A stretch of DNA of 64,000 nucleotides from Bacteroidetes bacterium UBA7662 (GTDB lineage Bacteria > Bacteroidota > Bacteroidia > UBA7662): the NCBI GenBank assembly GCA_002483345.1, contig DLHS01000014.1:62001-126000 (forward strand), read 5' to 3'. Positions 1 to 8,973 of this stretch are shown in pieces. Below the pieces are notes generated by a model that had not been told where the DNA came from, did no database searches, and saw only the letters and a list, made by a program, of their open reading frames with translations. The translations under genes and the position numbers were made by a program. Within the stretch, counting starts at the first letter, position 1. Each line of letters starts with the position of its first letter.

Positions 1-1
1 A

Positions 2-115
2 GCTCTATTTTCAATCTGGTTGGCTGACCAAATATTGGATTTGATAAAAAACGAACCTCAGGCAAATGAGGCAATAGAAATAGTAAAAAAAGAACTTAAA
101 ACGTATGAGCATTAA
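2..115 (+). CDS. C-terminal fragment of an unidentified protein upstream of hsdM
   Basis: An open frame enters from the left edge and ends at the TAA at 113-115, giving about 37 residues that include ALFSIWLADQILDLIKNEP and end in KTYEH. It overlaps the hsdM start (ATG at 105) by 11 bases, which suggests translational coupling and one operon. The visible part is too short to identify a family. Helical, Lys/Glu-rich C-terminus; no motif is seen. Confidence 0.55.
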   Translation, partial: ALFSIWLADQILDLIKNEPQANEAIEIVKKELKTYEH

Positions 116-2174
116 TATCCTAAAGTACGAATCAGATGTTTGGCGCACAGCCGATTTATTGATTGGTGCAGGAATCAAGCAGAGTGATTTCCCAAAATAC
201 ATGATGCCCTATTTCGCCCTTCTTATGGTGGAAAGTAGGTTAATCAGGGAATCCCAAAGGTTGGAAGAAGAAATCGGAAAAGGCAACATTGATGATTTTG
301 TAGAAATGTTCCAGTTGGAAGGATTAGGATATAATGACTACCTCATCCGCAAAGGAAAATCCCTCAAAGACATTTGCAAGAATGACAAAGCCTTTGATAT
401 AGACTTTCATGCTTACCTGAAATCTTTTGACCCTGAAACCAAGTATTTATTGGGAGTTGACAAAGGCACTGAAGAAGAGAAGTTTCTGGACATTTCAGGT
501 ATCAGTGGTCAACTCAAAAAGAAGCGCATTCTGTTTGAAACGGTAAAGGCTTGGAGTGAAATTGACCTAACCCCTTTCAATAATTCTGAAATCACCACAC
601 TTGAAGAACACATCAAACGAAAGTGGGCAGATATTTCAGCGGAAACCGCAGGGGAACAGTACACCCCGGACGACATCATTTCACTTATTTCAGAACTCAT
701 TACCTCCAAGATTGAGGACAATGGTAAGTTCCTAACCCTGTATGACCCCACCTGCGGAGGTGGTAACTTACTCTTTGGTGTAGAAGATAAAATCAAGGAG
801 AAATTCAAACGCCCTACAAAAACATTCGGTGAAGACTGGAGCGATAGCCTATACGCCTTGGCAAAAATTGAAAGCCGTTTCAGGGCTGATTCCGAAATCA
901 AATACGGCAATACCCTCACCAATATTTCTTTCATAGAGAAACGCTTTGATATAGTGGTAGCAAACCCGCCTTACGGTGTGGACTGGAAAGGCTACCAAAA
1001 AGACATTCAAAACGATACTACTGAAAGGTTTGTCGCATTGCCTTCTATTTCAGACGGGCAGTTCCTGTTCACGCAGCACATCCTTTATCACTTAACCAAT
1101 GACGGCCTCTCAGTAGTTGTTCATAATGGCTCCACACTTTTTAGTGGTGATGCCGGAAGTGGTGAAAGTACCATCCGCAAACACTTCTTTGATAATGATT
1201 GGGTAGAGGCCATAATCCAAATGCCTACAGATGAATTTTTCAACACAGGCATTTACACTTACCTATGGGTATTCAATAAGAATAAACCAGCCGACCGTAA
1301 AGACAAAGTAATCCTCATCAATGCCAGTGAGCTTTTCGAACCTTTGAAAAAAAGTAAGGGCAAGAAGCGTAAGCAGATGAACCCCGACAACCGAGCAGCC
1401 ATAGTAAAAGCATTCACAGAGTTTCAAGACAACGAGTTTTGTAAAGTGTTCGACAAGTGGCATTTCTACTACAACCGCCAGAGCATCATGCTCACCAATG
1501 TGGATGTAAACGGTAAGTTCCTTGAAATGCCCATGAAAGAAAACCGAGCAGGTGAAACGGTTGAAGAAAAATCCATCAAGCTCGATCCGGTGAAGATTAT
1601 CGTAAAGGATGATTCAGGCACAAGCACCATCGACAATTTTGAAATCACGGATTTTGATAAGACCAAATACACCTCATTAGAGGCAAGATTCAATGAGGAA
1701 GTAAAACTCAACATTGCAGCACTAGACTACAAAGAGCAGCAATTGAAAGTAGTGACCAAGAAAGCAACCTACTGGTATGATGAAGTCAAAGAAACCATCA
1801 TAGAAGAAGTAGGCGGCAAACAAACCGAATTGGGTTGTGGCAAAATCGTCATCAAAGCAGCCTACAAGAAAGCTACCAAATCTAAAAAGGCTTACATAGC
1901 CATTACGGTAGAGCTGACCAAAGACCTGCAAAAGGATTATGAAATTATCCCCTACTCACCGGATGAAACTAAAAACCATCAATGGATTTCAGATTTCATG
2001 GCCAAGTATGTAACCAGGCCATTTGAGTATCTAGAAAATGTGATTGGGGTGGAAGTAAACTTCAATAAGGTATTCTACACCCCCTTAAAGCTAAGAGAAG
2101 TTACCACCATTAACACTGATTTGGAGGTTCTTGAAAATGAGTTATCAACCCTTGAAAACGAATTGAGTTTCTAA
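105..2174 (+). CDS. hsdM: Type I restriction-modification DNA methyltransferase subunit HsdM
   Basis: N6-adenine methyltransferase subunit of a type I R-M enzyme; with HsdS it forms the M2S1 modification core. The SAM-binding motif I (DPTCGGGNLLFG) starts near residue 214 and the catalytic NPPY motif IV lies at residues 287-290, preceded by DIVVA. The QYTPDDIISLISELI segment before motif I is the usual HsdM entry to the methyltransferase fold. 689 residues is on the long side; the C-terminal part beyond about residue 500 is Lys/Glu-rich and may be a HsdS-contacting extension. The stop codon abuts the hsdS start with no spacer. AT-rich composition like the rest of the island. Identity is very secure. 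Confidence 0.96.
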   Translation: MSINILKYESDVWRTADLLIGAGIKQSDFPKYMMPYFALLMVESRLIRESQRLEEEIGKGNIDDFVEMFQLEGLGYNDYLIRKGKSLKDICKNDKAFDIDFHAYLKSFDPETKYLLGVDKGTEEEKFLDISGISGQLKKKRILFETVKAWSEIDLTPFNNSEITTLEEHIKRKWADISAETAGEQYTPDDIISLISELITSKIEDNGKFLTLYDPTCGGGNLLFGVEDKIKEKFKRPTKTFGEDWSDSLYALAKIESRFRADSEIKYGNTLTNISFIEKRFDIVVANPPYGVDWKGYQKDIQNDTTERFVALPSISDGQFLFTQHILYHLTNDGLSVVVHNGSTLFSGDAGSGESTIRKHFFDNDWVEAIIQMPTDEFFNTGIYTYLWVFNKNKPADRKDKVILINASELFEPLKKSKGKKRKQMNPDNRAAIVKAFTEFQDNEFCKVFDKWHFYYNRQSIMLTNVDVNGKFLEMPMKENRAGETVEEKSIKLDPVKIIVKDDSGTSTIDNFEITDFDKTKYTSLEARFNEEVKLNIAALDYKEQQLKVVTKKATYWYDEVKETIIEEVGGKQTELGCGKIVIKAAYKKATKSKKAYIAITVELTKDLQKDYEIIPYSPDETKNHQWISDFMAKYVTRPFEYLENVIGVEVNFNKVFYTPLKLREVTTINTDLEVLENELSTLENELSF

Positions 2175-3536
2175 ATGCTAAACAAATACGGAACATACAA
2201 AGATGTAGGAGTGGATTTTTTGAATCCAATTCCTTCTCATTGGCAAATTAAAAGGGTGAAGGATATTTCTACGGTTATTTCAAAAGGAACTACACCAACA
2301 ACTGAAGGTGCTGGATTTACAGACGTAGGAGTAAGATTTCTTAAGGCTGAAAACATTAATGAAAATGGAAACATTAATGAAACCCCTTTAATATTTATCA
2401 GTGAAGAAACAGACAGGCTTTTGTCCAGGTCCCGCTTGAAGGAAAATGATTTACTTATAGTTATAGCAGGTGCTACCACAGGAAAAATTGCAATACTTCC
2501 TAAGGAAATTCTACCATCTAATACTAATCAGGCGGTTTGCTTCATAAGATTACATAAGTATGAACAGGGAAGCTACTTAAAATATAAGAAGTACGCCTTA
2601 AATAGTCCTTATTTTCAAAGTCTTGTTTGGTTGTATGCTGTTACCTCAGCTCAACCTAATCTTCCAATGGCTGTATTGAGTAGACTGAACTTGCATTATC
2701 CTCCACTTTCAGAACAAACCGCAATAGCTGAATACCTCGACACTAAAACTCAAGCCATTGATAAGAAAGTAAGCCTACTGGAAAAGAAAATAGGTTACTA
2801 TCAGGAGTTGCGCAAAGGCCTTATCAATGAAACAGTTACTAAAGGACTTGATAAAAATGTAGAGCTAAAAACCAACGAGCTTGGTTTTGATACTCCCAAA
2901 AATTGGCTCAGATACCGTCTAAAAGATTTAGGCTCATTGTATAGCGGTCTATCCGGTAAGAGTGGAGATGATTTCAACCAAGACGATAACATGGATAACA
3001 AAGGCTTTATTCCATTCACCAACATTGCCAACAATACCTATTTGAAAAGGGATCATTTGGGTACGGTAGTAGTCAATGAAGGTGAGAAACAGAATCGGGT
3101 AAGAAAGGGAGATATTTTCTTCCTGATGAGTTCAGAGGGATATGAAGATATTGGAAAGTCAGCAGTTTTAGCCGAAGAGATTGAGGAAACCTACCTCAAC
3201 AGTTTTTGCAAAGGTTATCGAGTAAACCCTCGCAAAACCAACCCCTACTTTCTGAACTACCTGATGCTTTCAGACTATTACAGGCAGTTGCTTATTGTGG
3301 AGGGCAAAGGTTTCACCCGCATTAACCTCAAAATGGAAAAGGTAAATGACTTTTTGGTGTACATCCCCGATACGCTTTCGGCTCAGGATGAAATCGTAAA
3401 ATTCTTGGATGCCAAACTGGACACAATCGCCAAAATCATTTCAAACATTCAAACCCAGATAACCACCCTCAAAGAGCTTCGCAAAACGCTCATCAATGAT
3501 GTGGTTACGGGCAAAATCAAGGTAAGCCATGAGTAA
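2175..3536 (+). CDS. hsdS: Type I restriction enzyme specificity subunit HsdS
   Basis: Target-recognition subunit that sets the bipartite DNA site methylated and cut by the complex. The 453 residues show the classical two-TRD layout: TRD1 about residues 20-180, a conserved helical spacer containing PPLSEQTAIAEYLDTKTQAI and ELRKGLINETVTKG, TRD2 about 235-400, and a second copy of the spacer (LSAQDEIVKFLDAKLDTIAK, ELRKTLINDVVTGKI) at the C-terminus. The pseudo-repeat of the two helices is clear. Both half subunits are intact, so it probably recognises an asymmetric bipartite site. Starts directly after the hsdM stop and overlaps the next gene by 8 bases. Confidence 0.96.
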   Translation: MLNKYGTYKDVGVDFLNPIPSHWQIKRVKDISTVISKGTTPTTEGAGFTDVGVRFLKAENINENGNINETPLIFISEETDRLLSRSRLKENDLLIVIAGATTGKIAILPKEILPSNTNQAVCFIRLHKYEQGSYLKYKKYALNSPYFQSLVWLYAVTSAQPNLPMAVLSRLNLHYPPLSEQTAIAEYLDTKTQAIDKKVSLLEKKIGYYQELRKGLINETVTKGLDKNVELKTNELGFDTPKNWLRYRLKDLGSLYSGLSGKSGDDFNQDDNMDNKGFIPFTNIANNTYLKRDHLGTVVVNEGEKQNRVRKGDIFFLMSSEGYEDIGKSAVLAEEIEETYLNSFCKGYRVNPRKTNPYFLNYLMLSDYYRQLLIVEGKGFTRINLKMEKVNDFLVYIPDTLSAQDEIVKFLDAKLDTIAKIISNIQTQITTLKELRKTLINDVVTGKIKVSHE

Positions 3537-4197
3537 AACGTTCAACATATATTGTGACGAGAGTTGCCATATCGAGCATGACCACAAACCGTACATGTTC
3601 TTAGGTTCAATAAGTGTGGCTTACAATCAGATTAAGCTGCATACCGAGAAAATCAAGGAGATAAAGGAAAAGCACCATTTCTATGGTGAGATCAAGTGGA
3701 CTAACGTTTCCAAGTCCAAGTTTCATTTCTACATGGAACTGGTAGAGTATTTTTTTGCCACCGACCTAAAGTTTAGAACCGTAGGTGTGGACAAAAGCAA
3801 AATCAACAATGAAGCCTTCGGGTGCTCCTATGATGATTTCTACTACAAGATGTATTACTACCTCTTGAACCACAACCTGAACAGCCTTTACAACTACAAT
3901 GTGTATCTGGACATAAAAGATACCCTGAGTGCCTACAAAGTCAATAAGCTGAAAGACATTCTGAACACCAAATTTGGCGTATTCAGGAATGTGCAAAATA
4001 TCCGTTCGCATGAGAGTTTGTTGATGCAACTGACAGATTTTATGATGGGAGCTATCAGTTACCAGCATAATAATGAAGCGAAGGAGAATCAGGCCAAAGC
4101 CCATATTATCAGGAAAATACAGCAACACTCAGGCGACAGCCTGATGAAGACCAATTATTCCGAGAAGTTGAACCTATTCTTTATCGAATTACAGTAA
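3529..4197 (+). CDS. DUF3800 domain protein between hsdS and hsdR
   Basis: A 222 aa protein with the DUF3800 signature: an N-terminal strand ending in YCDESC (residues 8-13), a later YLDIKD and the C-terminal HESLLMQLTDFMMGAISYQ. Spaced acidic residues (DES, D, QL-x-D) make an RNase H-like fold plausible, but no catalytic activity is established from sequence. DUF3800 proteins are commonly found beside R-M and other defence genes. It overlaps hsdS by 8 bases and is followed 3 bases later by another unknown gene, so it is part of this operon and not a chance neighbour. Confidence 0.85.
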   Translation: MSKTFNIYCDESCHIEHDHKPYMFLGSISVAYNQIKLHTEKIKEIKEKHHFYGEIKWTNVSKSKFHFYMELVEYFFATDLKFRTVGVDKSKINNEAFGCSYDDFYYKMYYYLLNHNLNSLYNYNVYLDIKDTLSAYKVNKLKDILNTKFGVFRNVQNIRSHESLLMQLTDFMMGAISYQHNNEAKENQAKAHIIRKIQQHSGDSLMKTNYSEKLNLFFIELQ

Positions 4198-4200
4198 GCC

Positions 4201-4707
4201 ATGCCATTCAATCTGTTAAAGACATACAATCAATTATTGGAACTGGCAGGGTTCAACGAATACCAAAGAAGGCAGTCGCTCATGGGCATTTTCGACCGTG
4301 ACTTTACTAACAATCCCAACCTGCGATTTCGTAACATCCAAATTACGCCTACTCCTCAGGATGGGGCAATTGAAATGGCCACCTTGTTCACCCACCTCAC
4401 TACCGTGATAGTGGACAAGGCAACACGGGCAAGGGAATTTGACATCCACAGAAGCCTGCGGCTTCATTGGGTACGTTTTCATATAGATTGCCGCAAACAG
4501 GAAGATATGCTCCATTTTTCGGTAAAGGAACCGGAAGGGATCAGGACTTACATCTATGACATACCGGAAAAATACGTGGTGGTTTTAGAGCCAAAACCAG
4601 CCCAGAACGTCTATTTCCTCCTTACTGCCTATCATTTGCAGGGGAAGGATTCACAAAGGGATAAAATTTTGAAAAAATATAAGAGGAGGCTGAATGAGAT
4701 ACACTAA
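4201..4707 (+). CDS. Uncharacterised 168 aa protein, possible RelE/barnase-EndoU-like nuclease
   Basis: Not recognised with certainty. The C-terminal half (residues about 85-168) alternates strands and basic stretches: HWVRFHIDCRKQEDMLHFSV, then YIYDIPEKYVVVLEP, VYFLLTAYHLQGKDSQR and a lysine/arginine-rich tail KKYKRRLNEIH. The pattern of a strand ending in LTAY followed by a basic helix is reminiscent of small RelE-like or phage barnase-EndoU-colicin-like nuclease domains, but this is pattern resemblance only. No signal peptide or membrane segment. It starts 3 bases after the DUF3800 stop and is followed by a hairpin terminator before hsdR. Confidence 0.6.
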   Translation: MPFNLLKTYNQLLELAGFNEYQRRQSLMGIFDRDFTNNPNLRFRNIQITPTPQDGAIEMATLFTHLTTVIVDKATRAREFDIHRSLRLHWVRFHIDCRKQEDMLHFSVKEPEGIRTYIYDIPEKYVVVLEPKPAQNVYFLLTAYHLQGKDSQRDKILKKYKRRLNEIH

Positions 4708-4713
4708 AAAAGC

Positions 4714-4744
4714 AAAAAACGCAGAGCTTCTTGGCTTGCGTTTT
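4714..4744 (+). terminator. Hairpin terminator between the 168 aa gene and hsdR
   Basis: Stem AAAACGCA (4716-4723) pairs with TGCGTTTT (4737-4744), with AGC (4725-4727) and GCT (4734-4736) extending it around a six-base loop; one base is bulged. The A-run and T-run make it potentially bidirectional. It sits 7 bases after the stop of the 168 aa gene and 114 bases before hsdR, so hsdR and the following genes may have their own promoter. Confidence 0.6.
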
Positions 4745-4857
4745 CCGATTTCCTTCTTTCGAATGAAAGATGAACTCGCTGCAAATGTATGCAATGAAAA
4801 CGGATTTTCCAAGCCTAAGGTTCATTTTCATGCACCCTCCCACACAACGCAAGTAGT

Positions 4858-7800
4858 ATGAAAGAGTTAGACTTACAAGATAAATACCTCATTAACTTCC
4901 TTTGCGAGCGGCCTGATGGCCTTCGCTACAAGGAAGCTAAGGCAAACACCGTTTCGCCTCAATTCTTCATTGTCGAGGACTTAAAACACTTCATTTCGGA
5001 AACCGAACTGAATAAAAGCAACTACAAAAAGTTGCTCAAGAAATTCCCAAGCGAAAAAGACCTATTGAATGCTTTTACCCTGTTTCTGGACGAGAAAATA
5101 AAATCGTCTATGAACATGGCTATTTTCATTAACACCAACAAATCGGTCACTTTTGAAGGCGTAAAGCTTCACCTGTTCTATCCAAGCGGAAGTGAGTTTG
5201 AGGAAGATAAGCTGTTTGACCAAAATATCTTTTCAGTTGTTCAGGAGCTTCCGTATTCGTTCAAGTATGAAGGCAAGCAATATTTCTCTTTCCGGCCAGA
5301 CCTTTCATTTTTCCTCAATGGAATATTTTTAGGCTACAGCGAACTTAAAAGCAACTGGAACAATCAAACCTCAATCAAGAATGGCAGGAATAAGGTTGTT
5401 AAAGATTACCTCAATGCCTCCCAGGAGTATTTGACAATTGCGGACAAAAATGACTTTTCACAATCCATCCGAAAAGACTTTCTCAAAATCTTTGAAAAAG
5501 CCATTCACATCACCTCAACTGATATTGCCGAAACCTATGTCATTCGCAGTATCTCTAACCACTTTGATGAAATCAAAGCCACGGTACTGAATGGCAGTTA
5601 CGATTTTGACCAGTACGAAAAGAAAGTCTTGAAGGACTTCAAGCCTTATCCTCTCCGCAATAAAGAAGCATCAAAGACTGAAAGGTTTGAAGAAGTATTC
5701 AAAGCCCTGTACGATAAGAAAATGATAGAGAAAGAAATCCTCTATTACAACTTCATTGAACGTGAGCTTATCAAAAAGGAAGGCAGCAAAACAAAAGAGT
5801 ACAAGCATAATGATGGTAGGCTGATAAGTCCAAGACCTAAGCAGAAATTCGGTACAGATAAGATACTCTCAAAAATCAATGAGTTTTTGGAGCATGAAGA
5901 TGAACCGGAATACTTCCTAAAAAAACTTGAAGCGGAGCTTAGAGCCAAGGGTATAGGCGAAGGACAGATAAAAGAACTGGTTGCTAAACGCCAGAAATAC
6001 CAAAACAACAAGACCGTTTATTCTCTCCTGATGCAGTATGCGGCAGGGTTCGGGAAAAGTAACATCATTGGCTGGACAGCCTTGCAACTGAAAGACCTTC
6101 GCAAAGAGGGTGAGTATGTCTATGACAAAGTAATGTTGGTAGTGGACAGACTACAGCTTCGGGACCAATTGGATTCCAAACTGCACAACATGAATATTCA
6201 AAAGGGAATGTTCATAGAAGCCACTGACAAGAAAAGTTTCATCACTGCACTCAGTAGCGACAAACGAATAGTTGTTGTCAACCTGCAAAAATTCACTTCG
6301 GTAGATAATATTCTGGATGCCACGGTAGTCAAGAAGCTTTCCAAAATGAGGATAGCATTTCTAATTGACGAGATCCACAGAAGCAATAGTGGAGTTCAGC
6401 ATGAAGAAATGATTAGTGTTTTTGATGAACTACAAAGCAGTTTTGATCAAAGCAAAGAGTACCAGGAGCAACAGAGTAAAAAGAATCTGATAGTCGGTTT
6501 TACAGCAACACCAAGCGACCATACTTTAGCCCGTTTTGGTGAGTTCAACAAGTATGCTGAATCTGAGAAAATCTGGATTCCTTTCGATAGCTATACCATG
6601 CGAGAAGCTATTGAAGACGGGTACATCCTGAATCCCATTAGAGGGATTGTTCCGGTTTCAGCCAAAATGTATTTCGAAATACCCGACAATGACCTGGAAG
6701 GCTTTGAAGGAGATAAAGGCTACGGCTTTGAAGAAATACCAGATGATACAGATACTGGCATTGATGAGTATGGAAAGAAATATGCCATTCGCAAAAGGAA
6801 AATCTACCTCAATACACAAAGAATTGATGCCATATCCAAATTCATAGTAGAACGTTTGGTTAGCTCAGTATATCACAACATCAGAGGTACAGCAAAGGCA
6901 ATGTTGGCGGTTTCATCCATCCCGGCAGCTATCAAGTATAAAGGCTTTATTGACAAGTATTATGCAGAGATTGTAAAAGAGAAGAAGTATGAACGCTTCG
7001 AAGAAGCTCCAATCTACATTGTGTATTCAGACAGTCAGGATCACAGAAGCGCAAGCGGGTTGAATGGTGGTTTAAGTGAAGAAAAAGTCCTTCAAAACTT
7101 CGCTATCAAAAAGAATGGGTTGATTATCGTTGTGGATAAGCTCCAGACTGGATTTGATGAACCCAAGCTTCATACGTTGTTCTTGGACAAGGAAATCAGG
7201 GGTATCAATGCAATTCAAACCATATCAAGGGTAAACAGAACCACCAAGTACAAGAATGACTGTAAGATTATTGACTTCTCTTACAAGAACGTCAATGTAA
7301 AAAACATCAAGGTAGCTTTTGAGCATTTCAGTAACGTAGTGGTTTCAGATTTTGACCCATTGGGTGATGAAGGAAAGTTGGCAGACCTGTACAAGGAATT
7401 GAATACGCATTCCATTTTCAAGACGCACTTTCCAAAGTTCAAGGCTTACCATACATCAACCCCGGACATTTCAATAATTGTTGGAATTGAGGATGCTTTG
7501 GATGAATATATCCGCAATAAGAAAGAGGAAGCTAAGAAAATCAAGGAAAAGGTATTGGGCTATTTCAAAATCCTGAACCTTATTGAGTTTGTCATAGACT
7601 TAGACCCAAAGTATAGCCAAAAGCTCTTATTGGACTTTTGGCGCAAATACAACATGCTCTATAATCAAATCAACAAGCAGGATGAGGTTATTGATGATGT
7701 GGAAATTTACTTTGATAACCGTATCGGTATCGTGGCTCCAAAAGAACCGAAAGAGAATGGAAGCAAGCCTAAGAATCCAAACCCTACAAATCCGGGACAG

Positions 7801-8628
7801 CCCAATAAGTACAAATACAACATCCTTAAAGTCATAGAGAAACGCAATCAGGAAGAAGAAGCCATTGCAGAACTAATTGCCGACTTTGAGAGTAAAATAA
7901 CTGCTCTATTTGAGTTCATCAAACAAGACGAAACTGGTTTGCGCCTTATTGCCAAAATCAATGATGAAGGCTTGGCATTCTCACAGGATGAAATTTATTC
8001 AGACTTCTCTAAGCTCTACAGGAAATACACAATCAGAAATAAAGAGTTGGGAGATTTCTTCCTGAGAGAAACAAAAGACAACCTGAATCAATTGTGTGAT
8101 GATTTTGAACGAACGCTAAGAGAAAGTCAAAATCAAAAACCGATTACAGAGCAAGCAGAAGGCCACCTTTTTATTGATACCGAAAGCATAAAACAGGCTG
8201 AATCAATTTTTGATGCGTATGCTGCATTTGCAGAGGCATTAGGTTTCACCATTACGGAAGAAGGCACATTTGAAAAGGGTTCTTGGATAAAGAAAGGTAT
8301 TAAGATGGTACAGGACTTCTTCAAAAAAGAAGAGGTGAAAGAAATCTACCAAAAAGGCAAACGCAGCTTAGAATTAGCCCACATCGAAAAAGTACAGGCA
8401 GAAATAGACGGGCTTAAAGTTGGTGCAGCGGCTCAACTCTTAGCCAGCGTAAAAGACACCACCAATATTGCTCTCAAATTAGGTTCAATCGTTCTGATAA
8501 AAGCAATTACCAATGGTCAGGAGCAAACATTGATATTTGATCTTACAGACGAGCAAAGACAGAATCTTGAAAAGAACGGATTCCTACTGAATCAACCGCA
8601 AGAATTATTAAAATATTTAAAGGGATAA
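4858..8628 (+). CDS. hsdR: Type I restriction endonuclease subunit HsdR
   Basis: Motor and nuclease subunit of the type I enzyme. The N-terminal PD-(D/E)xK nuclease shows D148 in RPDLSFFL and E162-x-K164 in GYSELKS. The SF2 translocase follows: Walker A AAGFGKSN with K400, Walker B LIDEIH at 502-507, VGFTATP at 546-552, and LQTGFDEPKLHTLFLD and QTISRVNRT as later helicase motifs. A helical C-terminal region after about residue 900 would dock on the methyltransferase. At 1256 residues it is in the normal to long range for HsdR. Intact, no frameshift. The stop is one base before the start of the 112 aa gene. Confidence 0.96.
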   Translation: MKELDLQDKYLINFLCERPDGLRYKEAKANTVSPQFFIVEDLKHFISETELNKSNYKKLLKKFPSEKDLLNAFTLFLDEKIKSSMNMAIFINTNKSVTFEGVKLHLFYPSGSEFEEDKLFDQNIFSVVQELPYSFKYEGKQYFSFRPDLSFFLNGIFLGYSELKSNWNNQTSIKNGRNKVVKDYLNASQEYLTIADKNDFSQSIRKDFLKIFEKAIHITSTDIAETYVIRSISNHFDEIKATVLNGSYDFDQYEKKVLKDFKPYPLRNKEASKTERFEEVFKALYDKKMIEKEILYYNFIERELIKKEGSKTKEYKHNDGRLISPRPKQKFGTDKILSKINEFLEHEDEPEYFLKKLEAELRAKGIGEGQIKELVAKRQKYQNNKTVYSLLMQYAAGFGKSNIIGWTALQLKDLRKEGEYVYDKVMLVVDRLQLRDQLDSKLHNMNIQKGMFIEATDKKSFITALSSDKRIVVVNLQKFTSVDNILDATVVKKLSKMRIAFLIDEIHRSNSGVQHEEMISVFDELQSSFDQSKEYQEQQSKKNLIVGFTATPSDHTLARFGEFNKYAESEKIWIPFDSYTMREAIEDGYILNPIRGIVPVSAKMYFEIPDNDLEGFEGDKGYGFEEIPDDTDTGIDEYGKKYAIRKRKIYLNTQRIDAISKFIVERLVSSVYHNIRGTAKAMLAVSSIPAAIKYKGFIDKYYAEIVKEKKYERFEEAPIYIVYSDSQDHRSASGLNGGLSEEKVLQNFAIKKNGLIIVVDKLQTGFDEPKLHTLFLDKEIRGINAIQTISRVNRTTKYKNDCKIIDFSYKNVNVKNIKVAFEHFSNVVVSDFDPLGDEGKLADLYKELNTHSIFKTHFPKFKAYHTSTPDISIIVGIEDALDEYIRNKKEEAKKIKEKVLGYFKILNLIEFVIDLDPKYSQKLLLDFWRKYNMLYNQINKQDEVIDDVEIYFDNRIGIVAPKEPKENGSKPKNPNPTNPGQPNKYKYNILKVIEKRNQEEEAIAELIADFESKITALFEFIKQDETGLRLIAKINDEGLAFSQDEIYSDFSKLYRKYTIRNKELGDFFLRETKDNLNQLCDDFERTLRESQNQKPITEQAEGHLFIDTESIKQAESIFDAYAAFAEALGFTITEEGTFEKGSWIKKGIKMVQDFFKKEEVKEIYQKGKRSLELAHIEKVQAEIDGLKVGAAAQLLASVKDTTNIALKLGSIVLIKAITNGQEQTLIFDLTDEQRQNLEKNGFLLNQPQELLKYLKG

Positions 8629-8629
8629 A

Positions 8630-8968
8630 ATGGCAACTACAATTCAAAATATCGAAATCCTAAGAGCTTACCTGACGGGTGTGCTGGACAGAGCAAATCA
8701 CCATGCTCAGAATGTAAATGAAATTGCTCTTGCAATAGCAGGCGGTATCATTTGGCGGACAACCGATAATATACGGGTTATGTCTCGTGAAGGAGAAATG
8801 AAAAATGTATTATGGCTTCAAGTCGGAAATAGAACCTTGTGTTTTGCTTACAACCACAATACAGGAAATATAGAAGTACGGGAAGGGTCAGTTCAAGGAT
8901 CAGTAATCACCAGCTTCAACAATTCCACTCCCCTCGCTGATGTAAAATCATTTTTTGAAAATCTGTAA
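8630..8968 (+). CDS. Uncharacterised 112 aa protein between hsdR and the nuclease/pAgo pair
   Basis: Not recognised as a family with known function. An N-terminal helix (IEILRAYLTGVLDRANHHAQ) is followed by an alpha/beta region with AIAGGIIWRTTDNIRV, VLWLQVGNRTLCFAYNH and a C-terminal SFFENL. Small, soluble, no membrane segment or cysteine cluster. It is squeezed between hsdR (one base gap) and the nuclease (5 base gap), which implies co-expression with both. It could belong to the R-M locus or be a third component of the Argonaute module; the sequence does not decide. Confidence 0.75.
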   Translation: MATTIQNIEILRAYLTGVLDRANHHAQNVNEIALAIAGGIIWRTTDNIRVMSREGEMKNVLWLQVGNRTLCFAYNHNTGNIEVREGSVQGSVITSFNNSTPLADVKSFFENL

Positions 8969-8973
8969 TTAAT

